Shown: positions 18,888 to 28,465 of the stretch, one piece after another
Numbering within the stretch: position 1 is the first letter of the stretch
Layout: every line of letters begins with the position of its first letter
The notes under the pieces: model-generated
Database searches by the model: none
Seen by the model: the letters and a program-made list of their open reading frames with translations, nothing else
What the model was told of the DNA's origin: nothing
Position numbers and translations under genes: made by a program
Assembly (NCBI RefSeq): GCF_030285625.1
Contig: NZ_CP127294.1
Span: 7,410,001-7,474,000, forward strand
Length of the DNA: 64,000 nt
Direction: 5' to 3'
Source: Amycolatopsis sp. 2-15
Lineage (GTDB): Bacteria > Actinomycetota > Actinomycetes > Mycobacteriales > Pseudonocardiaceae

Positions 18888-20348
18888 GTGACAGGAACCG
18901 ATCTCGACGCACGGCTGGACGCGATCAGCCAACTGCAGAACCCGGCTACCCGAGGTCGAGAGCTTGAGGACTTGGTCGCCGAAGTCTTTCGCCAATCTCA
19001 CTTCAAGGTCACCCTGAACTCAGGCGTGGCACGGCCGCGGCAAACTGACGTTCTGGCGACCAGGGCCACCGAAACCTTCTTGGTCGAGTGCAAGTGGCGT
19101 AACAGCAGAGCAGACATAGACGACCTCGACAGTCTTCGCTCTCGATTGAGGCGCACCGACAGCGGGGTGGTCGGCATACTCCTCAGCTATGTAGGATTTA
19201 CCGGCTCTGCGCTGTCAGACGTCGAGCATCACCGCCAGCAACCCGTACTCCTGATCTCTGGCGGTGAGCTTCAACACGTCACCAGCGGTCTCGAACCTCT
19301 CTCGGAGCTGCTATGGCGTAAGAAGGATGCGCTACTCACAGATGGCACAGTCCTGCTCGACGAGCCAGTCAAGAAGCGCTCGACTGCACGGCGCCGCTTC
19401 GACCTACCGCAGGCCGAGGGCCAGTTCATGTGGCCTGACGGCATGCGGAGCCGGATAATCGAATGCGGAGGTCAGTTTGGCCAGTTTATATTCGCTCACA
19501 AGCTCCCGGACATCGACTGGGCGCCGGCTTCCGGCAACGGTGTCACGCTTGATGTGGCGCCAACCATACTGAACCAACGTGATCTCGTCGATCTCGTCGA
19601 CAAGCTGGCAGCCTTGGGATGGGCAACTCCAGATGCGCGCTGGAGCATGCAGCAAGCGAACCGAAACTGGCATGGCCTTGGCTGTGCTGCGTTCGCGGAC
19701 CAGTTGCCCCGATGGCAACAGCGGGCCGACACACCCGATGCCCACCACAGCGAGGAGATCTGCTATCTCGACCGCTGTGACGGCGGCTTCTACACGCTCA
19801 CAGCGAACCTGGCTTCCCACCGAAGCCGACAGACCACAGCAGTCACGCTGTCATTCCAGCTGGAAGGCGTGCCGCTCGATACTGCCCCGCTACTGCAGCT
19901 CTGCCGCTCGATCGGCGCTCACGAGGGCTTGTACTTCCGGCCACGTATGGAGCGATCTGTTATACGAAGCCGGGCACCTCGCACTCTCGTCACAGACGTG
20001 CAGCCGCTTGCGTATCTGATCGAGCCTGAACGTCTCTTGGGCGACGTTGCAACCGAATGGGTCACAGGCATTATCATCGCCAACCCGTTCTACGCCACGC
20101 CGGCCAACAAGCCCGCCATCGAGCTACCCGTCGGTCTCGAGCTGATCCAGGACAGCGAGCACCTAGTCTGCGACCTTGCCGAGCACCACATGCTCAAGGC
20201 CCTCGATCGTTACGCCTATGACCTACGAGGCTTCGAGAGCGCGCGGACGTCGGAAGCCCTAGTTTGCCGCCCCATCGCGAACTGGAGCCGTAAGCACGAT
20301 GCAGCACGCGATAAGGCCAGGCCGCCACGACGGACGTCCGCTCAGTGA
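18888..20348 (+). CDS. Mrr-like restriction endonuclease (PD-(D/E)XK)
   Basis: The product is 486 residues from a GTG at 18888. Residues about 20-110 contain a PD-(D/E)XK nuclease core: GRELEDLVAEVF forms the first helix, RQTDVLA supplies the metal-binding Asp, and FLVECKW supplies the E-x-K pair. This is the Mrr_cat arrangement of restriction enzymes that cut foreign or modified DNA. The remaining 370 residues match no family I know and may sense the target. No methyltransferase is adjacent, which suits a modification-dependent or solitary defence nuclease. The gene is intact amid decayed genes. Its 3' end lies about 70 bp from the broken end of the IS256 remnant. Confidence 0.7.
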   Translation: MTGTDLDARLDAISQLQNPATRGRELEDLVAEVFRQSHFKVTLNSGVARPRQTDVLATRATETFLVECKWRNSRADIDDLDSLRSRLRRTDSGVVGILLSYVGFTGSALSDVEHHRQQPVLLISGGELQHVTSGLEPLSELLWRKKDALLTDGTVLLDEPVKKRSTARRRFDLPQAEGQFMWPDGMRSRIIECGGQFGQFIFAHKLPDIDWAPASGNGVTLDVAPTILNQRDLVDLVDKLAALGWATPDARWSMQQANRNWHGLGCAAFADQLPRWQQRADTPDAHHSEEICYLDRCDGGFYTLTANLASHRSRQTTAVTLSFQLEGVPLDTAPLLQLCRSIGAHEGLYFRPRMERSVIRSRAPRTLVTDVQPLAYLIEPERLLGDVATEWVTGIIIANPFYATPANKPAIELPVGLELIQDSEHLVCDLAEHHMLKALDRYAYDLRGFESARTSEALVCRPIANWSRKHDAARDKARPPRRTSAQ

Positions 20349-20415
20349 ACTGGTTGCCTGCACAGACGAACGCGGCGGCTGAACTCGTCCAGCCGTCGCG
20401 TTCGAGCTCGGTGCC

Positions 20416-21000
20416 TGGCCGTCCGGAACCTTGACATGGATCGCGTCGATGAACACCGCGGCGTAGATCGCGTCGAGTGGCCGGTTCGCCCATTCCTCCA
20501 TCTCGGCGATCACTTCGTCGGTGATCCGGGAGACCGTCTCCTTGCTCACCGACGCCCCGTAAATCTCGCTAAAGTGCGCGGAGATTTCTCCGGTTGTCAT
20601 TCCCCTCGCATACAGCGACAGCACGATCTGATCCACATCCGTCAGGCGACGCTGCCGCTTCTTCACGGTCTGGGGTTCGAACGTGCCTTCCCGATCCCGT
20701 GGCACCTCGATCCGTACTTCGCCGGCGGCGTCCGAGATCACCGTCTTCGGCCTCGCGCCGTTCCGCACGTTGCTCGAGCCCCGGTCCGGATCCGCTTGAT
20801 TCTTCTCGTGCCCGAGGTGCTCGGTCATTTCCTCGTTCAGTGCCGTTTCCAGCACGTTCTTGGTGACAGCTTCAGCAACCCGTCCGGGCCGGTCAACGCC
20901 AGCCCGCGAGCCTTGGCCTCGGCCACCATCGCCGCCGCAGCGGCCTGCTCCGGCGACAGCTGCGCCGACTTCTCGTCACGCTTGCGTGGGACTCACAAGC
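20416..21000 (-). pseudogene. IS256-family (mutator) transposase remnant
   Basis: The minus strand encodes the N-terminal part of an IS256-type transposase: ARGLALTGPDGLLK, then LETALNEEMTEHLGHEKN, then RMTDVDQIVLSLYARGMTTGEI-like sequence up to FIDAIHVKVPDGQ. One base is missing near 20863, where GLLKL meets a shifted frame. After KVPDGQ at about 20416 the homology stops abruptly, so the C-terminal half with the remaining catalytic residues is gone. The element is dead. Its upstream sequence near 21128-21149 matches a repeat at 40.4 kb. Confidence 0.85.
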
Positions 21001-21127
21001 TCCGATGTCATCACTCACAGTGCCCATCCCGCCGGACCTCAGCTCGGCGTGCCGGGCCGGAAACACCGATTCTGCGACAGTCCCCTGCAGGTTCTCACTG
21101 GTTGGACCCGAAGTGACCCCGCGACCC

Positions 21128-21149
21128 ATGGGGTAATTGAGTGTCCGAG
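21128..21149 (+). repeat. 22-bp repeat shared with 40434-40455
   Basis: The 22 bases beginning ATGGGGTAATTGAGTG and ending TCCGAG are identical to 40434-40455. Beside both copies lies a diverged sequence containing CCTGCAGGTT. This is probably the terminal region of the IS256-type element whose transposase remnant ends at 20416. Confidence 0.7.
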
Positions 21150-21271
21150 GGCGACCGGCGCACTATCCACACGCCTGTCGCTCGGTTCGCGGATGGCATG
21201 CTGCTGAGGCGAAGCCGGTGGCTCCACGACGTCGACACGCGGGCCACCGATAGTTGGCCGAAGTAGCCAAA

Positions 21272-21307
21272 GGCGTTGAACGGCGGACGCGTCCGCCGTT
21301 CAACGCC
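21272..21307. repeat. perfect 36-bp palindrome
   Basis: The arm GGCGTTGAACGGCGGAC (21272-21288) is followed by GC and then its exact reverse complement (21291-21307). It can form a 17-bp stem with almost no loop, or serve as a symmetric protein site. It lies about 165 bp upstream of the ESX-type operon and downstream of IS debris. Confidence 0.85.
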
Positions 21308-21472
21308 AGGTACGGCCCGTGGCGGCCGGTCGACGATCCAGCGTCCAGTTCCGGCTCTTCCTCGTCCGGTTCTGCTTAGTCGGTGAGTCGCAGTAAGATC
21401 CACTGAGCACGTTCCGTTACATGGCGGAACCCAGAGTAGGAGGAGCTGGATGCTCGACGCCATGATGCGGTC

Positions 21473-21907
21473 ATGACTGCACCCCGCCGAGATCTGCGGC
21501 TGATGCAGCAGCAGGCCGGCGAGCTGGACGCTCAGCTCGCGGCCGCGAGGCACGCCGCGAGGTCGGCCGATCAGCTGGTCAACGCGATAGTGACGGGCCA
21601 GGGAAAGCTGGTCGACCTGCGGATCGATGACCGGGCGCTCCGTGGCGCGCACGCGCAGAAGCTGGGGGTCGGCATCGTCGACGCCATCCGGAACGCGCGC
21701 AACCATGCGCTGGCGTCGTCGTTGCCGCAGCTGAACGCGCTGTTCGGCAAACAACCGCCGCCTCCGGCGGCCACGGGCCCTGCACCGCAGCGGCACGCGA
21801 CCGCGCCGGAACCTGCCCACTACCCGCCCGAACCGGACGACGACCAGAGCTTCGAGGAGCTCGACTTCCTGACCGACAAGCCGGAGCCGGAAGGTGGACG
21901 CTGGTGA
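21473..21907 (+). CDS. YbaB/EbfC-like DNA-binding protein of an ESX-associated operon
   Basis: The product is 144 residues. Its N-terminal helix (LMQQQAGELDAQLAAARHAARSAD) and the following strand pattern VTGQGKLVDLRIDDRAL match the YbaB/EbfC fold. A Pro-rich and acidic tail (residues about 85-144) extends beyond the fold. Actinomycetes often place such proteins first in small operons with WXG100-type substrates. The stop overlaps the GTG of the next gene by four bases, so translation is coupled. Nucleoid association is family knowledge; a role in secretion is inferred only from context. Confidence 0.75.
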   Translation: MTAPRRDLRLMQQQAGELDAQLAAARHAARSADQLVNAIVTGQGKLVDLRIDDRALRGAHAQKLGVGIVDAIRNARNHALASSLPQLNALFGKQPPPPAATGPAPQRHATAPEPAHYPPEPDDDQSFEELDFLTDKPEPEGGRW

Positions 21908-22209
21908 TCAGCGAAGACCAGCTCTACAACCTCGCGAAGGAAATCGACGCGCGCGTGGCCGCGGTCGAGCAGGCCGCGAAGGCCGGGGAGAGTCTCCCGC
22001 TGGTGCTCGACATCGGCGCAGGTCTCGGCACCGTGACGGTGGACGGCTCGGGCGGACTGGTCTCGGTGGACCTCAACCGTGACGCGATTGCCGGGCACAC
22101 CGGAACAAGCCTGTCCAGGCACGTCCTGCGTGCGATCAACAACGCCGAATCGGCGGCGTCCACGCGGCGCAAAACCATGGTCGAGCACGCGGCACGGGAG
22201 ATCAGATGA
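21904..22209 (+). CDS. small YbaB-like protein
   Basis: The product is 101 residues from a GTG at 21904. A short N-terminal helix leads into LGTVTVDGSGGLVSVDLNRDAI, a beta pattern like that in YbaB-type proteins, then a final helix with RKTMVEHAAREIR. It sits between the first YbaB-like gene and the EspC-like gene with stop-start overlaps on both sides. The operon thus carries two related small proteins that may form a heteromer. Confidence 0.65.
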   Translation: MISEDQLYNLAKEIDARVAAVEQAAKAGESLPLVLDIGAGLGTVTVDGSGGLVSVDLNRDAIAGHTGTSLSRHVLRAINNAESAASTRRKTMVEHAAREIR

Positions 22210-22571
22210 GCAACGGTAACTTCTACCCGCTGGGCAACGCGGCGGCAGGCTCGCGTTTCGAGGTCTATCCCGAGGCCTTGCGGGCAGCGACAGACGACGT
22301 CTACGCCGCGCGGGAGACGGTCGTGAAGTTCGGCATCGACGACCTGTCGCCGATGGTTCTGCGCGACGACGATGTCGGGCTGCTGGGTGTCCAGTCGGAC
22401 GTGGTCACAGCCTTCAACGATGCCATCGCAGGGATCCGAGACAAGACCGGCAAGGGCGCCGTGCAGCTGGAACGGTTCGCGCAAGCGCTGGACAAAGCGG
22501 CTGACTACTACGAAACCCAGGACGAAGAGGACTTCAAGCAACTGCGCGCGAAAGAAGAGGGGGTGAACTGA
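22206..22571 (+). CDS. EspC-like type VII secretion target
   Basis: This encodes 121 residues of alpha-helical character. The N-terminal segment FEVYPEALRAATDDVYAARE fits the ESX EspC/WXG-like family. Near the C-terminus YETQD provides a Y-x-x-x-D signal of the kind that directs substrates to ESX secretion machines. It is translationally coupled to the gene before it and separated by 2 bp from the WXG-type gene after it. The two probably form a secreted helical pair. No ESX membrane components lie in the window. Confidence 0.7.
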   Translation: MSNGNFYPLGNAAAGSRFEVYPEALRAATDDVYAARETVVKFGIDDLSPMVLRDDDVGLLGVQSDVVTAFNDAIAGIRDKTGKGAVQLERFAQALDKAADYYETQDEEDFKQLRAKEEGVN

Positions 22572-22573
22572 TC

Positions 22574-23302
22574 ATGGCTACATCGGCAGCCGTCCCTCCG
22601 GGCCCGCCAGCACAACCGAAACCGTATCCGGAAGAAGCTGACGGGAAGATCCGCAAGATCGCCGAGCTCTTCGATCGTGGCGACATCCTGCAACTGCTGG
22701 AAGACGTCCGCAACAACCTGCTGGGCAACGCCGTTCAAGTCCAAAACTTGGCCATGGAGTTCGCGAAGAACCACACCCTCGCTGATGCCGGCGACAACAT
22801 CGACGAAGCTGTGCAGTCGGTGAGCGGTACCTGGAGTGGGCGCGCCGCTGACCAGTTCGCCACCTACGCGAGCAGGGTCGGAAAAGCTCTCGAAGGTCAG
22901 CAGAACGTCGTCGCCGGCATGTCCGGTGTCCTCACCGACATCGCCGGCTGTGTGATCGAGACCTACAGCAAGGCCATCGAGTTCATCGGTGCATGCGCTG
23001 TCGAGCTGGGGAAGCTTGGTTACAAGACGATTATTGCAGCCGTGACCTCGGTGATTCCCATCGCGGACATCTTCACGTCGAAGGACCTGATCGACGCAGT
23101 GGTGGACGCGTTCGCAACCCTCGTCGAGTCGATCGTCGGCTTGTTCGCACAAGCCCGAGACACGTTGGGCGGGTTCAAGCAGAAAGCCATCGCGCTGGTG
23201 CAAGGCAACACCGATTTCCCGGATATTCCCGAACTGCCCGGCAGCTCCGGAATAGATGACGAGAAGCAGTGGCGCGTCGAGCCGTCGGCGGCACCGGCAT
23301 GA
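22574..23302 (+). CDS. WXG100-like protein with C-terminal extension
   Basis: The product is 242 residues. A Pro-rich start is followed by a helical hairpin whose turn carries the W-x-G motif (VSGTWSGRAADQF, about residues 84-96). A hydrophobic central stretch (FIGACAVELGKLGYKTIIAAVTS) and another helix follow, ending in a Pro/Ser tail. This is longer than the usual 100-residue WXG protein, so the extension may be an effector or anchoring part. It ends in an ATGA overlap with the lipoprotein gene. Confidence 0.68.
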   Translation: MATSAAVPPGPPAQPKPYPEEADGKIRKIAELFDRGDILQLLEDVRNNLLGNAVQVQNLAMEFAKNHTLADAGDNIDEAVQSVSGTWSGRAADQFATYASRVGKALEGQQNVVAGMSGVLTDIAGCVIETYSKAIEFIGACAVELGKLGYKTIIAAVTSVIPIADIFTSKDLIDAVVDAFATLVESIVGLFAQARDTLGGFKQKAIALVQGNTDFPDIPELPGSSGIDDEKQWRVEPSAAPA

Positions 23303-23907
23303 GGGCATGGGCACTGGCCGGGCTCGTGGTCCTCGCCGCGGGCCTGCTCAGCGGGTGTGGTCCGGTCAAGCCGCACCGCCTGCTCTCGCAGCCTCCGGCT
23401 CCGGCGCAGACCGGTGCGCCACTGCCGTTCACCCAGGTCGACCGGCCCGTCGACCTGGCCAAGTTCGACTCGGATCCGTGCAGCCTGCTCACCAAAGACC
23501 AAGCCGCAGCCGTCGTGGCTGACCCACCCAACGACATCCGCGCGAACAGGCGAGCCACGCTGCCCGCGTTTGGCTGCTCGTGGACCAACCACGGCGGAGC
23601 ACTCTTCGAGGCCCTCAAGCCGGTCCAGAACCCGAGCACCCTAGCCGAACTGTCAGTCTCCCCCCTGAAGAAGGACGGCGAACTCGACCCGTGGACCGAG
23701 ACGTCGATCGCCGGCCTCCCCGCGGTCGTCTACCACGTCTTCCGGCACACCTACGAGTGCTCCGTCTCCGTCCAAGTCACCCATGACCAGATGCTCACCT
23801 TCGACATCCAAGGCAAAGACCTGCCCGGCAGCTACTGGGACAACGACCGCTGCGGCGGACTCGCGAAAATGGCCGAATTCGTGATCGGCAATCTCCGGCA
23901 AAGCTGA
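23299..23907 (+). CDS. DUF3558-type lipoprotein
   Basis: The product is 202 residues from the ATG at 23299, chosen because it overlaps the preceding stop (ATGA) and leads straight into a lipoprotein signal. A hydrophobic segment ends in the lipobox LLSGC, so Cys18 would be lipidated. The mature part contains DPCSLLTKDQAAAV and a Cys-Trp pair (GCSWTN), typical of the DUF3558 family common in Pseudonocardiales. It probably acts outside the membrane with the ESX-type proteins encoded before it. Confidence 0.8.
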   Translation: MRAWALAGLVVLAAGLLSGCGPVKPHRLLSQPPAPAQTGAPLPFTQVDRPVDLAKFDSDPCSLLTKDQAAAVVADPPNDIRANRRATLPAFGCSWTNHGGALFEALKPVQNPSTLAELSVSPLKKDGELDPWTETSIAGLPAVVYHVFRHTYECSVSVQVTHDQMLTFDIQGKDLPGSYWDNDRCGGLAKMAEFVIGNLRQS

Positions 23908-24138
23908 GCCGCCCGGCACCGAGACATCGGCCTCGTTGAGAAGATTGCGCTCTCCGCCATGGGCGCGGCCGTTCGAGTGCAGACCTGTTGCGTCACGAGA
24001 CGCCGGACTGTCGCGTTTCAGCCTTTCCCGATGACGATCGACGGCGAGGAGCGGCATGACTGCCGTTGCCCACTCGGTTGCGAATATCGGTGCGGCCGCT
24101 CCTCGCCGTGGGAATCCAGACGCCGAACGCGAAGCGAC

Positions 24139-24465
24139 GTCGCACGCGGGCTGCGCTTCGCCTTCTATGGCCGGATGTCGACGACCGCGCTCTAAGATCA
24201 CGACACGTCGCCGCGCTGGCAGAGTGAAGTGTCCGAGGAGACGATCCGAGGGCATGGCGTGATCGTGACGGAGTGCTTCGACGAGGGCTGTTTACGTCGG
24301 CTGCCGTGGTGCGAGCGACCCGGTGCGGCGGGGTTGCTGGCTGAAGCTCGACGCCCAGATCGCAAGTTCGACGCGGTTGTCGTCGGTGAGTACGAGCGGG
24401 TGTTCTACCGCGATCAGTTCACGGCTGTACTGACGATGTCGAGCGAGCGTGGGTCACGCAGGTAG
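24139..24465 (+). pseudogene. serine recombinase N-terminal fragment
   Basis: The fragment reads LRFAFYGRMSTTAL, then an in-frame TAA, then SEVSEETIRGHGVIVTECFDEGC and VVVGEYERVFYRDQF. It is clearly homologous to the recombinase that starts at 37532, including the active-site Ser in YGRMS. A stop at about 24193 and the loss of everything beyond residue about 110 make it non-functional. With the copy at 37.5 kb it forms a direct repeat bracketing the Wadjet region. Confidence 0.8.
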
Positions 24466-24811
24466 GGACTTGGCAGTCCGTTGGGCCCGACAGCGGGAAC
24501 GCCGACCTGGATGGCGCAACCACCATGTGCGCGCTGCTGTGCGCAGCGTGCTCGCACCTGACGTCGCACGAGGGTTGCGGGTACGCGGTGTGGAAGGTCC
24601 TCGGGTGGGGGGACGCGGCGGTGATGCCGAGGGGCGTGCGGTTACACGAGCACACTGGCGATGCGATCGCCGGGCGCGCCGTGAACCTGAGCCGTGGTCT
24701 CGCACGGTTAAAGTCGACCGGGAGAGCGGCGGAACATCGATTCGTGGCTGGTTCGTTCGTCGTAGAAACAGACGGGCCGAACGGAGGCCCCGAACCGATG
24801 GGATCCGTGAG
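24466..24811. other. no gene recognised
   Basis: These 346 bp follow the recombinase fragment and precede the YCII pseudogene. No frame shows a family motif or ribosome site. It may be decayed flanking DNA. Confidence 0.35.
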
Positions 24812-25167
24812 ATGGCGAAGTACCTGCTCCTCATCTATGGGGACGAGCAGATCTGGGAAGCGGCTCCGCGCAGGAGAGGGCGGAGGTCGAAGCCGGGCAT
24901 GCCGCGTTCAACGCCGCAGCCGGTGCCGCGGTCATCTCCGGCCACGAGCTTCTGCCGACGGCGACCGCGACGAGCCTGCGCGGCAGCGTGAGTGGCCGAC
25001 CGACGCCGACCGACGGACCGTTCCGCGAGTCCAAGGAAGCGCTCGGCGGCTACTACGTGGTGGAAGCACCCGACCTGGACGCTGCGGTCAAACTCGCCGA
25101 GCGGCTGCCCGACCTCAGGGTCGCGCACAGCGGGGTCGAGATCCGGCCGATCAACGAGCCGGGCTAG
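24812..25167 (+). pseudogene. YCII-family (DGPF domain) protein, frameshifted
   Basis: The start MAKYLLLIYGDEQIWEA is typical of the YCII/DGPF family. The frame then shifts by one base near 24865 and continues as AQERAEVEAGHAAFNAA, ATSLRG, TDGPFRESKEALGGYYVVE, ending INEPG at a TAG (25167). The TDGPFxE segment is the family hallmark. Such proteins usually sit beside a DUF6596-type ECF sigma factor, and one follows here in similarly broken form. One indel may be error or decay. Confidence 0.78.
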
Positions 25168-25183
25168 ACCGGATCGGCGCGCC

Positions 25184-26285
25184 TTGACCGGGAACGTCGA
25201 CGTCACGGAGGCGGTCGCGCAGGCGCACGGTCGCGAGTGGGCCAGAGTGCTCGCCGCGACGGTGCGTGTCGTGCGCGATCTCGACCTTGCCGAGGAGTGC
25301 GTCCAGGACGCATACACCCAGGCTCTGCGGAAGTGGACGGTGAGCGGAGTGCCCGCCCGGCCGGGCGCGTGGTTGACCAGTGTCGCGCGCAACCGGGCGA
25401 AGGACCTGCTGCGGCGGGAGCCGGTCCTGCCCTCGGCGTTGCCGTTGCTTGTCACGGACGACATCGTGACCGGGCCGGAGGACAGGGCGGACCCGCAAGC
25501 CGTCGGCGACGACCGGTTGCGGCTCATTTTCACCTGTTGTCACCCGACGCTGTCTCGCGATGCCCAGGTGGCACTGACCCTGCGACTGGTGTGCGGGCTG
25601 TCCACGGCCGAAGTGGCTCGGGCCTTCTTGGTGCAGGACGCAGCGATGGCGGCGCGGATCACGCGGGCGAAGAGGAAGATCAGCGGTGCTCGGATCCTCT
25701 ATCGGATGCCCGACCCCGGTGACCTTCCCCGATGTGTGGACTCCGTTCTCGACGTCGTGCACCTCGTCTTCACCACCGGCCACGTCACGCCGGTCGGCAA
25801 CCAGCTCGTGCGGAGGGACCTCGTCGACGGTGCCCTCCACCTCGCCCGCACCCTGCACCAGCTGCTGCCCGGCAACACCGATGTCGTGTGCGGGGCCGAC
25901 GAGGTACTCGGTCCAGGCCGCGATCGCCGCGGTGCACGCGGAGGCGGCGACCTGGGAGGCCACCGACTGGGTGGAGATAGTCGGGTTGTACGAGGTGCTG
26001 CGCCGCTTGTGGCCGTCCGCGGTCGTCGACCTCAACTGGGCCATCGCCATCGGATTCCGAGACGGTCCGGAGGCCGGCCTCGCCGCGCTCGCGCCCCTGC
26101 TGGACGAACCCGCGCTGGGCACCCACGCCTACCTGAGCGCGGCCCGCGCCGACTTCCTGCGCCGCCTCGGCCGGTGGCCCGAAGCAGCCCTGTCATACGA
26201 GGAGGCCCTGACGATGACCGACAACGAGGTGGAACGCGCCTTCCTGCTCAGACGGCGCGAAGAAGTCGCGCTCCATCTCGACTGA
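25184..26285 (+). pseudogene. ECF-like sigma factor with DUF6596 region, internally deleted
   Basis: The frame from the TTG at 25184 encodes sigma region 2 (DLDLAEECVQDAYTQALRKW, ARPGAWLTSVARNRAKDLLRR) and region 4 (ARDAQVALTLRLVCGLSTAEVARAF-like). It then reads into the conserved C-terminal domain until about 25905. There it joins a shifted frame that begins SVQAAIAAVHAEAATWEATDW and runs to a stop at 26285. About 60-80 residues normally found between these parts are missing, so a deletion with frameshift is likely. The preceding YCII gene is its usual partner. Confidence 0.75.
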
Positions 26286-27199
26286 TCCAGTGAGCGGCGC
26301 GGGCTCAGTGTTCGGCACACCTGGACACACGTGGTGGTGCCAGCCTCGGGAACTGGGGAGTTGACACGTTCCCACTGTGAGGAGCCGGCCGACCATGCAC
26401 GTCGCCGGTCTGCTTGCCCTGATCAATCCCGTGGTCGCCAGTCGGTGAAACCGCGGGCCGAGCGGCGGCTGCGATCTGCTAACGTGGCCTGCTCACCTTC
26501 CGGGTATTCCATGACCCAAGCCTTTCGCGAGGGTCGTCGGTGAGCTTTCAGGCGGCTGCCACTCACCGCCGTCAGGTCGCGGAACTCCTGAATCGATGGG
26601 CTCCACGCCCAAGCGGAGATGGTCCCGTGGTCCAGGGCCCGCCGTAACGTCCTTGAAGACAACTGCAATGAGTTCCGCGGAGTCGACCGCGGCGTCGGTC
26701 GATATGCCTGCGACGCCCAGGTTTCACATGCACGTGCCCGAAGCTGGATTCGCCACTGGCTGCAGTGGCCTCGAACGACTCTGTCGGGTCGCTCACCAGG
26801 CGCGTGTGGCTAGCGAGCGTATCCCTAAGGGACTTGTACCCCCAACGCCTCTGACCAGCATGTTCACACGTAAGAACTCGCAGCCGAAAGAGAATTCGCT
26901 GGTCAGAGACCAAGCTGTGTGTCCGAGGACGATCTTGCACGTTAACCACAACGCTTGCGCTGGCCTGATCAGGCCCTTCAATTGGCCCCTGCCGGCCGAT
27001 CGGGGCGGCATTCAGTGACCACAGCAGTCACGACCCGCCCCAGACTCTTCGACCGGACCTTGAGTCAATCAACGAACCGACCGACGAAACGCTCAATACA
27101 ACACCTCATCTCAAGTGCCGACTGCAACGTCTCGTCCACCACATCAAATGCGATGAGAGACTTTCCAAGCGTCGAAAAGTTCGACAGCCAACCAGTGCC
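26286..27199. other. long non-coding stretch with one IS-end repeat
   Basis: About 900 bp lie between the sigma-factor pseudogene and the IS3 element. I see no gene. The only structure I can support is the repeat copy at 26919-26955. The rest reads as scrambled insertion debris. Confidence 0.45.
26919..26955 (+). repeat. dispersed repeat copy 2 (probable IS end)
   Basis: This copy contains the 30 bp found at 11721-11750, preceded by GT and followed by ACGC as in the copy at 40.4 kb. Its orientation equals that of the other two copies. No transposase gene of the same element is recognisable beside it. Confidence 0.75.
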
Positions 27200-27248
27200 T
27201 GAGCTTCCCCCAGGATCGTGGAGGCATGGACTATGAGGATCATGTGTC

Positions 27249-27539
27249 ATGCCCGAGAAGAGGCGGAAGTTCGACCGGGAGTTCCGTGAAGGAGCTGTCC
27301 GGATCGTCCGCGAGACGAACAAACCGATCGCCCAAGTAGCTGCTGACCTGGGGATTCATGCCGGAACTCTGGCGAACTGGGTCAAGCAGGACAAGGTCAA
27401 CCGTGGCGAGAGTGAAGGCATGAGCGGGGACGAGCGGGCTGAACTGGCCCGGCTTCGGGCGGAGAACGCTGAGCTGCGGATGGAGCGTGATGTCCTCAAG
27501 CGATCCGTGGTCCTGTGGGTGAAGGAGGCGACGCGGTGA
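27249..27539 (+). CDS. IS3-family transposase OrfA
   Basis: The product is 96 residues. An N-terminal helix-turn-helix ([13 protein letters not shown], then [21 protein letters not shown]) would bind the element ends. A leucine-zipper-like coiled coil follows ([24 protein letters not shown]). The stop overlaps the start of OrfB by four bases, and OrfB lies in the -1 frame. IS3 elements use programmed -1 slippage there to make the full OrfAB transposase. Confidence 0.92.
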   Translation: MPEKRRKFDREFREGAVRIVRETNKPIAQVAADLGIHAGTLANWVKQDKVNRGESEGMSGDERAELARLRAENAELRMERDVLKRSVVLWVKEATR

Positions 27540-28435
27540 GCCTGGCCGCGTTCATCGCCGACCAGAGGACCACCTACGACGTGCCGCACGCTGTCGCTTG
27601 CCGGGCTCTGACCGTGTCGGAATCGTGGTTCTACAAATGGAACTCTCGTCGACACCAGCAGGCGCCGACGCTGGCCGAACGGCGGCGGACGGAGGTCGAC
27701 GCGGCCGTCGCGGAGGCGTTCGAGGCCGCCCATGGCTTGCATGGCTCACCGCGTATTCACGCTGATGTACGCGCTGCGGGGTGGGTGGTGAGTGAGAAGA
27801 CGGTGGCGAGCTCGATGGCCCGCCAAGGCTTGGTCGCCCGAACGAAGAAGCGGCGGAAGAATCTGACTCGGCCGGACAAGCGGGCGGTGCCGTTCCCGGA
27901 TCTGGTGAAACGGGACTTCACCGCGCCGGCACCGAACACGAAGTGGGTCGGCGATATGACCGAAATCCCGACCGACGAGGGCAAGCTCTACCTGTCGACG
28001 GCGATCGATCTGTTCTCCCGCCGGCTGCTCGGCTACGCCACCAGCGTCCACCCGGACGCTGAACTCGCAGGTGAGACCATCAAAATGGCCGTCGCCGCCC
28101 GCGGCGGAAGAGAACGGGTCGCCGGTGTGATCTTCCACTCCGACCGCGGTTCGACCTACACCGCGCACGATTTCACTGTGCTCTGCAGCAAGCTCGGTAT
28201 TCGACAGTCGATGGGCAGGACCGGGTCATGTTTCGACAACGCCGCGGCCGAGTCGTTCTTCTCAACCTTGGAACACGAAGTGCTCTCCCGTCATCATTTC
28301 ACAACCCGGAAAGAAGCACAACAGACTATTGTTGAATGGGTCGTCGAATTCTATAATCGACGACGTCGCCACAGTTCCTGCGACATGCAATCCCCAATCG
28401 ACTACGAGACCACTGCGGCCAACCGAGCCGCATAG
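27536..28435 (+). CDS. IS3-family transposase OrfB (DDE integrase)
   Basis: The GTG at 27536 overlaps the OrfA stop and gives 299 residues. An HTH_21-like segment ([15 protein letters not shown]) precedes the rve integrase core. The catalytic residues are visible: Asp in [11 protein letters not shown], Asp in [12 protein letters not shown], and Glu in [14 protein letters not shown]. The final [10 protein letters not shown] motif is typical of the family. It would act as the OrfAB fusion on the surrounding inverted repeats. Confidence 0.93.
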   Translation: MSLAAFIADQRTTYDVPHAVACRALTVSESWFYKWNSRRHQQAPTLAERRRTEVDAAVAEAFEAAHGLHGSPRIHADVRAAGWVVSEKTVASSMARQGLVARTKKRRKNLTRPDKRAVPFPDLVKRDFTAPAPNTKWVGDMTEIPTDEGKLYLSTAIDLFSRRLLGYATSVHPDAELAGETIKMAVAARGGRERVAGVIFHSDRGSTYTAHDFTVLCSKLGIRQSMGRTGSCFDNAAAESFFSTLEHEVLSRHHFTTRKEAQQTIVEWVVEFYNRRRRHSSCDMQSPIDYETTAANRAA

Positions 28436-28465
28436 AGGAGCCCTCCACGGTTCGGGGGAAGCTCA

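Larger units (their letters stand above)
27200..28465 (+). mobile_element. IS3-family insertion sequence, complete
   Basis: The element is 1266 bp. Its inverted repeats (27200-27224 and 28441-28465) both begin TGAGCTTCCCCC when read inward and share CGTGGAGG. The flanking bases are GCC on both sides (27197-27199 and 28466-28468), consistent with a 3-bp target duplication. Two overlapping frames in the -1 relation encode the transposase. It inserted into an ankyrin-repeat gene and is likely still active. Confidence 0.9.
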
